DNA of 64,000 nt, from assembly GCA_900199555.1 (NCBI GenBank), contig FZQZ01000011.1:1-64000 (forward strand), written 5' to 3'. This stretch comes from Prevotellaceae bacterium MN60 (GTDB lineage Bacteria; Bacteroidota; Bacteroidia; Bacteroidales; Bacteroidaceae). The notes under the pieces were generated by a model, which saw only the letters and a program-made list of their open reading frames with translations, was not told where the DNA came from and ran no database searches. The position numbers were made by a program, and so were the translations under genes. Shown here piece after piece: positions 57,157 through 64,000 of the stretch; the stretch's first letter is position 1; each line of letters begins with the position of its first letter.

Positions 57157-60134
57157 AACTTGAGTCTAAGTGATAGTCCGTAATAGTAGGTGGGGATATA
57201 GGCACTACTGAAGAGTGATGTGTCTTGCCCAGTCTGTGACGAGTGCACCGTCTTCATATTGTTGAAGAAGTTGTTGGCATAGAACGATAGGCTCACATGG
57301 TCGCCAATCTCCTTGGTAACGCTGAGGTTGGCAGAGTAGAAGGCACTGATGCGATTAGGATTCATCGCATAGGCGTTGTTCGTCTTCACCACCAGATTAC
57401 AAAGGTCGTTGTAAAGCGTCTGGTCGTTGTCCTTCGCCCAGAGGAAAGTCTCTTGGAAAGGTATCTTCTGGTCGGGATTGTCCCATGTAGAATAATACTC
57501 TGGATAGATGGCTAACCATTGGTTGTTACCCGTTCCATCGTAAGGTTTCCCCGTATAGTCGGCCTTGTCTGTGAGTACGATACCACGAACACCATCACTG
57601 TATTCGCTGAGTGCGCGACGATAGTTGTAGAGCGTGGCCTCTATGCGTAGGGCTACGATGAGACGAATCTTGGGAATATGTGTCGTGATGGTCGTATTCA
57701 GATTCAGTTGCTTCGACAGACTACCATTTGCCACAGAAGCATTTGCCACAGACGAGGTGGCATCCGTACCACGATACCAACCCACATACTGATAAGGCTC
57801 ATTGGTGCCCGTCATCTTGATGTTAGAGTTGGGGATATAGGCAAAGCAAAGGTTGTCTAAACCTTTATAATAATAGTAGTTACCATCAAAGCGTACACTA
57901 GTGTTTAATGCCTTGATAGGGCTGAAGTCTATCATCCACTCCAAACCATAGCGATCTATCGATGAACCATTGGTATAGGTGGTATTGGGATAATAGGTCT
58001 TGCGATTGTGACTGTTGACTGGTACCGATAGGCTGCCATCAGTATTACGTACGGTAACGAGACCTGTAGTGCGGTCGATGGTATAGATACGGTCGGCACT
58101 ATTGATAGGAGTAGTAGCCATTGCCGAGTTCAAATCGTCAACAGTGGTGTACTGATAACTGATAGGCTGATAAGTATTGGTGGCAATGTATGGATTGACG
58201 GTGTGATGATGGAAGGCCGACAATGAGATACGTGTACCTTTGATAGTCATCTCCATACCGATATCCGTCTGATTGGTATATTGCCATTGGAGGTCTTTAT
58301 TATAGAGTGCTTTCAGTGGTTGTGTGTAGTATCCGCTGATGGTAGTGTTGTCTGCCGTAGAGGGCGATTTGAACACCTCGATATCGTAGTAGCGTGGGTC
58401 GGGATAGAGAATCTGGAAAGAAGGTAGCTTGACGCTCTTACCCCATCCAGCGTGAATCGAGAAGTCGCTGATAGTACGCTTACGACGATTCTGCCAGAAG
58501 ATATAGCGACTATTGATACGTGGCGACAAGCTGCTGACAGTACCATAGTCAGAACCACTGATAAGTGTGAGGTCATCGCGCAGACCTGCAGTCACCTCTA
58601 GTGTCGAACGCTTGGTGGTGGGCAGGCTAATCTTCTCCTCTGCATAGAAGGCCAGATTGTTTAGTGTGGGTAGTTCGTCGTAACGATATTCGCGCCATCC
58701 GTTTTCTGCATAGCGCAGATTCTCATAGTATTTTCCTTGACCATTGTTTCTGCTTCCCGTATATTCAGCACCAGCCATCAGTCTGCTCATAACCTGTCCG
58801 AAGCGGTGAGTCCAATCACCTTTCAGGCGGAGCGACCAGTTCATAGGCTTGGAGTCGTGATAGCTTCTTATATTCCAATAACCTGTAGGACTCAGAAGAA
58901 TAGGAGCTGCGGGGTCGTCGTCATAATTGGTAGCTAGGAAGTATCCCTGCTCGCGACTATGATTATAGGCTAGTGTGGTGGCACTACTAGCATGCTTATA
59001 GTCTTCGGTGGTATGGTTGGAGGTAGAGAAGCTTCCACGTAATGACAGGTTGGTAATCCACGACTTGTTGAGCAACCAGTTGAGCTCGGCATGAGCACGT
59101 AGAGTGTTGTCCTTAACCTTTGTGTAATCATCCAACTCTTGGTCGGGGTCCTGCTCACTATTATATCCACCAAGGTTGCCACTCAGACCGACATTCAGCG
59201 TGAGTGGTGTTGTCTCGTGCAGGAATACATTCATGTAGTGAAGCGACAAGATGTTGCGCTGATAACTCGTGTAGGGTGATGCTGCATTGCTGAAAGAGCG
59301 AGCATGCTCGATAGAGGCATTCAGTATTCCTCGATTGTGGCCTAGGTCGAAACCTTTGTTCAACGCAATCTGACGAGTGTGCTGGTTGAGCTTGCCTTCA
59401 ATGATAAAGGGTGACTTACCTTTGCGTGTATTCACCTTCACCACACCATTCGACAGGTCACCATATTCTACCGAAGGAATACCCGTAACCACCTCAATAG
59501 ATTCTATGTTGGAAGTGCTGAGTGTGCGCGTTGAGGCTCCAGCAGTCTCACCGATAGTAGCATTGTTGTCTAGTCGCATGCCATCCATCTCGATTGCTGT
59601 ACCAAACGAGGCATTACCTTTCTCCTGACTACCACTGCGCAATGCCATACGACTATCACTCATCAGGGTGGCGTTGGCAGTCTTTCCACCAGGCAATAAG
59701 GTGCTGATGTCGCCAACATTCAATATCTGCTGGTTGTCTAATGCTGTACGGTCGATAGTATAGCTACTGGTGGCTTCGTCCTTTTTACGTTTAGCCGTAA
59801 CAGTAACCTCGTCGAGCTTCAAACTTTCTTGCTTCAGTGTAATACGAAGATGGGGAATGTCTTTATTGATGTTGAGCGTAATCTGACGGGTGGCATAACC
59901 CAAGCACTGAACAGTCAGTGTGGCCTTACCTGTAGGGACACCCTTGATGCGGAATGTACCATCAGTTCCAGTGATTGACCAATAGCCGTTTTCCTTCATC
60001 AAAACGGAGGCGAACTCAATGGGCTTCTTGCTGTCGTCATCGGTGATGCGACCTGCTATCGTTACTTGTTGAGCCAATGCTGTGGCCAACCCACATACTA
60101 TCAGGAGGAAAAAAAGAAAAATCCTTTTGTGCAT
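57153..60134 (-). CDS. TonB-dependent outer membrane receptor
   Basis: 993 aa. Signal peptide, CarboxypepD-reg-like N-terminal domain (VTIAGRITDDDSKKPIEFAS), plug domain (SNIESIEVVTGIPSVEYGDLSNGVVKVNTR is its end), and a 22-stranded barrel ending TYYYGLSLRLKL. No SusD partner follows, so this is not a glycan SusCD pair; the DUF4876 and DUF6850 genes take that position. First gene of a three-gene overlapping operon with promoter TAATTTTG at 60161-60154. Confidence 0.9.
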   Translation of the reverse strand: MHKRIFLFFLLIVCGLATALAQQVTIAGRITDDDSKKPIEFASVLMKENGYWSITGTDGTFRIKGVPTGKATLTVQCLGYATRQITLNINKDIPHLRITLKQESLKLDEVTVTAKRKKDEATSSYTIDRTALDNQQILNVGDISTLLPGGKTANATLMSDSRMALRSGSQEKGNASFGTAIEMDGMRLDNNATIGETAGASTRTLSTSNIESIEVVTGIPSVEYGDLSNGVVKVNTRKGKSPFIIEGKLNQHTRQIALNKGFDLGHNRGILNASIEHARSFSNAASPYTSYQRNILSLHYMNVFLHETTPLTLNVGLSGNLGGYNSEQDPDQELDDYTKVKDNTLRAHAELNWLLNKSWITNLSLRGSFSTSNHTTEDYKHASSATTLAYNHSREQGYFLATNYDDDPAAPILLSPTGYWNIRSYHDSKPMNWSLRLKGDWTHRFGQVMSRLMAGAEYTGSRNNGQGKYYENLRYAENGWREYRYDELPTLNNLAFYAEEKISLPTTKRSTLEVTAGLRDDLTLISGSDYGTVSSLSPRINSRYIFWQNRRKRTISDFSIHAGWGKSVKLPSFQILYPDPRYYDIEVFKSPSTADNTTISGYYTQPLKALYNKDLQWQYTNQTDIGMEMTIKGTRISLSAFHHHTVNPYIATNTYQPISYQYTTVDDLNSAMATTPINSADRIYTIDRTTGLVTVRNTDGSLSVPVNSHNRKTYYPNTTYTNGSSIDRYGLEWMIDFSPIKALNTSVRFDGNYYYYKGLDNLCFAYIPNSNIKMTGTNEPYQYVGWYRGTDATSSVANASVANGSLSKQLNLNTTITTHIPKIRLIVALRIEATLYNYRRALSEYSDGVRGIVLTDKADYTGKPYDGTGNNQWLAIYPEYYSTWDNPDQKIPFQETFLWAKDNDQTLYNDLCNLVVKTNNAYAMNPNRISAFYSANLSVTKEIGDHVSLSFYANNFFNNMKTVHSSQTGQDTSLFSSAYIPTYYYGLSLRLKL

Positions 60135-60153
60135 ATTGTATCTCTATTGGCTG

Positions 60154-60184
60154 CAAAATTACGAAGTTTTTGTTAAATTTACAA
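60154..60184 (-). promoter_or_regulatory. Promoter of the TonB operon
   Basis: TAATTTTG on the minus strand at 60161-60154, with TTG about 20 bp upstream. Confidence 0.6.
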
Positions 60185-60249
60185 TACCTAACATTAGGTA
60201 TGTATGCAAATAATTCTTAATTCATAGTTGGTTATTGCATAGTATTTTG

Positions 60250-60257
60250 TACCTTTG
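60250..60257 (+). promoter_or_regulatory. -7 element of the M16 peptidase gene
   Basis: TACCTTTG, 23 bp before the ATG. Confidence 0.65.
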
Positions 60258-60280
60258 CCCAGAATATCACGTTTATAAAT

Positions 60281-63088
60281 ATGAGAAAATTAGTAACATT
60301 AGCAATGCTATTTATGACGACTGTGACTTTGTTTGCACAGCCGTTAAAAAAAGATCCAGCTTTCAGGACAGGAAAATTAAAGAACGGACTGACTTATTAT
60401 CTCCGTCATAATGCCAAAGAGCCAAAGATGGCAGACTTCTATATTGCTCAGCGCGTAGGTTCTATTCAAGAGGAACCTCGTCAGCGTGGATTGGCTCACT
60501 TCTTGGAACACATGGCCTTTAATGGTACAAAACATTTTCCCGGAAAGGGAAAACAATTGGGTATCGTACCCTGGTGTGAGAGTATTGGTGTTAAGTTTGG
60601 TGCCAACCTCAACGCCTATACCTCTGTAGAACAGACTGTATATAATATCTCGGCAGTGCCCTTGAAGCGTGAGGGTATCATCGACTCTTGTCTGCTGATT
60701 CTCAACGACTGGAGTCATTACCTGTTGTTGGAGGATAAGGAGATAGACAAGGAGCGTGGTGTTATTCATGAAGAGTGGCGTACTCGTCGTGCAGGTAAAG
60801 CTGTTAGTCGACTGATGGAACAGGCTATGCCGAAGGTGTATAAGGGAACAAAGTATGAAGACTGTATGCCTATCGGTTCGATGGATATCGTTGACAACTT
60901 CCCCTATCAAGACCTACGCGATTACTATCACAAGTGGTATCGTCCCGACCTGCAGGCCATCATCATCGTGGGTGACATTGATGTGGATAAGATGGAGAAG
61001 AAGATTAAGAAACTCTTCTCAAAGATTCCTATGCCCAAGAATGCTGCTAAGCGCGAGAACTATCCTGTTTACGATAATGAGAAGATGATTGTAGATATCG
61101 AGAAGGATGCAGAGCAGCCTATCGTATTGTGTCATCTCTATCAGAAGCGTGATGCTACTCCTGATAACCAGAAAAACGATGCAAAGTATCTGCGTGGCAG
61201 TTATATCGACGATTTGATTGGTAATATGCTCAACGACCGTTTGGCTGAGGTGCGTATGCAGGCTAATCCTCCTTATCAGAGTGCTACAGGTCGTGCATCC
61301 GATTTCTTCTTGAGTCGCACGAAGGAGGCTTTCACAATGGCTGTTAGTTGTGCTGAGAATAATGTGCTCGGTGGATTGATAGCTGCCGTAGGAGTGGCAG
61401 AACGCGCTCGCCAGCATGGCTTTACAGCAGTAGAGTTGCAGCGTGCTAAGAGCTTGAAGCTGAATCACGACGAGCGTAAATATCGTGAGCGTGATGACCG
61501 TAAGAATTCTAAGTTTGTCACAGCTTGTGTACAGAACTTTCTAAATGGTGAGCCCATGATTTCTATCGAAGACCAGTTGGAGCTGACTCGTCGTTTCGAT
61601 AAGGAGGTGACTCTTGAGGAGGTTAATCAGGCTGTTCGCGAGTTGATTACTGATAAGAATCAGGTTGCCATTATCTATGCTCCAGATAAGGAAGGCTTGG
61701 TATTGCCAACAGAGAAGCAGATTGAAAATGTAATCACTACTGCTCAGCAATTGCCTTATGCTCCTTATCCAGAGTTGAAGCTGGCTGACCATCTGATAGA
61801 ACAACTGCCTAAGGCTGGTTCTATTGTAAGTGAGAAAGCCTATAAGCACGATTTCAAGGAGTGGACGCTTTCTAACGGTATGAAGGTCTATGTGAAGAAG
61901 ACTAACTATAGTGCTGATGCTATTTCATTGCGTATGTCTGCCGATGGTGGTACTTCAGTATTTGGTGATGAGGATATTCCTAACTTCTCATTCATCAATA
62001 GTGCTGTTACGGATGCTGGTGTGGCACAGTTTGATGCTACCACTTTGCGTCGTATGCTCTCAGGAAAGTCTGTACGTGTACAGCCTTCTATTGGTTCTCG
62101 TAGCCAGAGCATTAGCGGTGGTGTGTCACAGAAGGATATGCCTACCATGTTTGAGTTGGCTTATCTTTACTTCACTCAGCCTCGTCGCGATACCGCAGTA
62201 TTTGCTAGTCTGTTGAATCGTAGTCGTGGTATCTTGGTCAATCGTAATGCTTCTCCTAAGGTAGATTATAACGACTCTATCCGTTCCGTACTCTATGGAC
62301 ATCATCCTCGTTTGGAACCAACCAAGTTGGAAACGCTCGAGAAGGTAAACTATGACCGCATACTGGAACTCTATCGCCATTGCTTCTCAGATGCATCAAA
62401 CTTCAAGACTGTCATCATTGGTAACTATGATGAGCAGCAGTTACGTCAAATGGTATGCCAGTATTTGGCAACATTACCCTCTACCCACAAGCAGGAGCAG
62501 GTCGTAAAGGAGCATGTTCCACAGATTGTTGATGGCTCTACCGTATGCCGTTTCAGCAAGAAAATGGCTACTCCATTGGCAAATGTGAGCATTTATTACA
62601 CTGCCGATGTTCCATTCTCTCCACAGAGTGACTTGGAACTCGACTTCCTGAAGCGTTGCCTTTCTATTGCCTACACAGACTCAGTACGTGAGGAGAAGGG
62701 TGGCACCTATGGTGTTAGTGTAGACTTCGACCTCACCAAGGAAGATACCCCCAATGCCTTCCTGCGCATCTCATACAATGCCGATCCTAATCGTTATGAA
62801 GAGTTGAATCCTATTATCTATCAGCAGTTGCGCAATATTGCAGAATACGGTCCTGCTGCTAGTAGTATGGATAAGGTGAAGAAATATCTCGTCAAGCAAT
62901 ATCAACAGGCTGCTATCACCAACGACTATTGGAGCTATATCATCTGGCATGAGTTGGACGATGATGCAGACTTTGATAAGGACTATTGCAAGATGGTTGA
63001 AGATATGAAGGCTACTGATGTGCAGCGTATGGCGCAGCGATTGTTAGAAGCAAAGCGCTGTATTGAGGTGACCATGTTGTCAGAATAA
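60281..63088 (+). CDS. M16-family zinc metallopeptidase
   Basis: 935 aa with signal peptide (ending LFAQ). Zinc motif HFLEH at residues 73-77 and a downstream glutamate region (TVYNISAVPL... E in the usual place) in the first M16 domain; a second, inactive M16 repeat lies in the C-terminal half (from about 530). Predicted periplasmic protease of the pitrilysin family. A lipoprotein gene follows 18 bp later. Confidence 0.93.
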   Translation: MRKLVTLAMLFMTTVTLFAQPLKKDPAFRTGKLKNGLTYYLRHNAKEPKMADFYIAQRVGSIQEEPRQRGLAHFLEHMAFNGTKHFPGKGKQLGIVPWCESIGVKFGANLNAYTSVEQTVYNISAVPLKREGIIDSCLLILNDWSHYLLLEDKEIDKERGVIHEEWRTRRAGKAVSRLMEQAMPKVYKGTKYEDCMPIGSMDIVDNFPYQDLRDYYHKWYRPDLQAIIIVGDIDVDKMEKKIKKLFSKIPMPKNAAKRENYPVYDNEKMIVDIEKDAEQPIVLCHLYQKRDATPDNQKNDAKYLRGSYIDDLIGNMLNDRLAEVRMQANPPYQSATGRASDFFLSRTKEAFTMAVSCAENNVLGGLIAAVGVAERARQHGFTAVELQRAKSLKLNHDERKYRERDDRKNSKFVTACVQNFLNGEPMISIEDQLELTRRFDKEVTLEEVNQAVRELITDKNQVAIIYAPDKEGLVLPTEKQIENVITTAQQLPYAPYPELKLADHLIEQLPKAGSIVSEKAYKHDFKEWTLSNGMKVYVKKTNYSADAISLRMSADGGTSVFGDEDIPNFSFINSAVTDAGVAQFDATTLRRMLSGKSVRVQPSIGSRSQSISGGVSQKDMPTMFELAYLYFTQPRRDTAVFASLLNRSRGILVNRNASPKVDYNDSIRSVLYGHHPRLEPTKLETLEKVNYDRILELYRHCFSDASNFKTVIIGNYDEQQLRQMVCQYLATLPSTHKQEQVVKEHVPQIVDGSTVCRFSKKMATPLANVSIYYTADVPFSPQSDLELDFLKRCLSIAYTDSVREEKGGTYGVSVDFDLTKEDTPNAFLRISYNADPNRYEELNPIIYQQLRNIAEYGPAASSMDKVKKYLVKQYQQAAITNDYWSYIIWHELDDDADFDKDYCKMVEDMKATDVQRMAQRLLEAKRCIEVTMLSE

Positions 63089-63106
63089 CCTAAACAAATA
63101 ACTGAT

Positions 63107-63580
63107 ATGAAAAAACTTGTTTTATCCCTCATGGCCGTTATGGCTTTGTGCGCTTGTCAGAAGACAGAGCGTGCACCATTCAATTATCGTGGATTGGCAT
63201 TCGACTTGCCAGTTGACCAGTTTGTAGACTCTATGCAGGCTCGTGGCTTTGCTGTCGACTCTGCTGCATCGGATAGTGGCAGAACTGTGGTCCTCGCTAG
63301 TCCTGACGTACACTATCGCGTGTTGGCTGCTTTTAACGAACAGCAGTTGCAGGTGGTTCAGGAGACCTATACGCTCTCTACTAATGACAGTACTCGTCAG
63401 ATGTGGCAGGAACTGCGCGATGGACTGGAGAAGGAACTGGAGGCATGGCCTGATTGTCCTATCCTGAAAGACGACCATAAGGAAGCGAACTTCGATACGG
63501 GTGATGGTTTCATCTCTCTCTTGTTGGAGAATACCTACAAGCCTACGCTCACCGTTCGCTATACCAAGAAGAACAAGTAG
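63107..63580 (+). CDS. Small lipoprotein of unknown function
   Basis: 157 aa. Lipobox Leu-Cys-Ala-Cys at residue 18, then KTERAPFNYRGLAFDLPVDQFVDSM. Cotranscribed with the M16 peptidase. No family recognised. Confidence 0.75.
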   Translation: MKKLVLSLMAVMALCACQKTERAPFNYRGLAFDLPVDQFVDSMQARGFAVDSAASDSGRTVVLASPDVHYRVLAAFNEQQLQVVQETYTLSTNDSTRQMWQELRDGLEKELEAWPDCPILKDDHKEANFDTGDGFISLLLENTYKPTLTVRYTKKNK

Positions 63581-63595
63581 TAATAAAAACAAAGA

Positions 63596-63627
63596 AAAGC
63601 GGCCTTGATGGTCGCTTTTTCTTTTCC
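63596..63627 (+). terminator. Terminator of the M16 operon
   Basis: Stem AAAGCGGCC with GGTCGCTTT (one mismatch), loop TTGAT, then TTCTTTTCCCC. Confidence 0.75.
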
Positions 63628-63646
63628 CCTTTTCCTTTTGATGTTG

Positions 63647-63728
63647 TGCGCCTGACAGGACTCGAACCTGCACGTCGCGAGACACTAGATCCTAAGTCTA
63701 GCGCGTCTACCAATTCCGCCACAGGCGC
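63647..63728 (-). tRNA. tRNA-Leu (anticodon TAG)
   Basis: 82 nt on the minus strand: acceptor GCGCCTG pairs with CAGGCGC, anticodon loop CTTAGGA with TAG, long variable arm (TGTCTCGCGACGT) typical of class II tRNA, T-loop GTTCGAGTC. CCA not encoded. Confidence 0.96.
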
Positions 63729-63820
63729 AAAGGTTTTCGCCTTTGAATACAATTGACAGTTTGCAATTGCGGGTGCAAAGGTACAAATAAAAATTAGAAA
63801 TTAAAAATAAATACCAAAAA

Positions 63821-64000
63821 TTATTTCTCTGCAATGATTTTTCTCGCAGCTTCTATGATGTCGTCTTTGTTTTCAGCCATAGAAGTATTGCTAAGAGCTA
63901 CTGCAATATCGGGCTCAATACCAAACTCAGTCTGTTGTTGATGATTGTCATACATCGGACAAGCAGAGAAGCGTACACTCCAGCCATTAGGCAGACTATT
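63821..64000 (-). CDS. S41-family peptidase, C-terminal fragment (continues beyond the window)
   Basis: 60 codons to the window edge on the minus strand, ending at a TAA at 63821. The visible part reads SLPNGWSVRFSACPMYDN, then FGIEPDIAVAL and a helical tail AARKIIAEK. The LPNG...GIEPDI arrangement is that of the C-terminal part of tail-specific (S41) proteases. The catalytic region lies outside the window. Confidence 0.65.
   Translation of the reverse strand, partial: NSLPNGWSVRFSACPMYDNHQQQTEFGIEPDIAVALSNTSMAENKDDIIEAARKIIAEK

Overview
The window is chromosomal DNA of a member of the Bacteroidota, most likely a Prevotella-type gut or rumen bacterium. Evidence: promoters have the Bacteroidota form (TTTG near -33, TAnnTTTG near -7, mostly TACCTTTGC or TATCTTTGC) and Shine-Dalgarno sequences are weak or absent. 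The protein families (fimbrillin lipoproteins, TonB-dependent receptor with carboxypeptidase-like N-terminus, DUF4876/DUF6850, BT4734/DUF3987 proteins, OstA-like and MlaE/MlaF genes) are typical of the group. There is no rRNA and no CRISPR array; two tRNA genes are present.

Positions 1-9736 hold the most striking object: a multi-cassette DNA inversion system (a shufflon). A fimbrillin-like lipoprotein gene (1-2609, 5' end outside the window) ends in a glycine-rich ALK/LTK-like domain. Five further promoterless glycine-rich cassettes follow, strictly alternating in orientation (A> <B C> <D E> <F). All six begin with the same in-frame recombination sequence, core CTATARCTACGACTAT, encoding Tyr-Asn/Ser-Tyr-Asp-Tyr. 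A tyrosine recombinase gene (8933-9736) closes the array. Inversion between the site in the expressed gene and the inverted site of B, D or F would swap the C-terminal domain in frame; C and E need a prior inversion. Most cassettes have their own 3' hairpin terminator. Four 22-bp-spaced palindromes follow the recombinase.

Positions 9891-40699 are mostly housekeeping genes on the plus strand: an orphan histidine kinase; DUF177-rpmF-fabH-era-der and a lipoprotein; MlaE/MlaF-type lipid ABC genes with lptB; tig, clpP, clpX, recQ; guaB; two parvulin-type isomerases with an OstA-like protein and mutL; an OmpA-family protein; phenylacetate-CoA ligase with an ACT protein; tRNA-Val; purB; an RsuA-type pseudouridine synthase with a Gly/Gln-rich repeat tail; asnS; and a beta-barrel protein. 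A previously easy-to-miss 33-codon gene lies on the minus strand at 15602-15703.

Positions 40737-50767 are more accessory: a lipoprotein; a minus-strand cluster with a BT4734/DUF3987 primase-helicase-like protein bounded by repeated GC-rich hairpin elements and containing TTGACATC iterons; eight 22-bp-period tandem repeats; a DUF2975/XRE pair; and a CvfB-like protein, LolD-like ATPase and CPA2 antiporter. A REP-like palindrome has been absorbed into the LolD coding end.

Positions 50902-64000 hold asd, a secreted DUF4876-like protein, a small membrane protein, a minus-strand operon of TonB receptor, DUF4876 lipoprotein and DUF6850 barrel, an M16 peptidase with a lipoprotein, tRNA-Leu, and the 3' end of an S41 peptidase gene.
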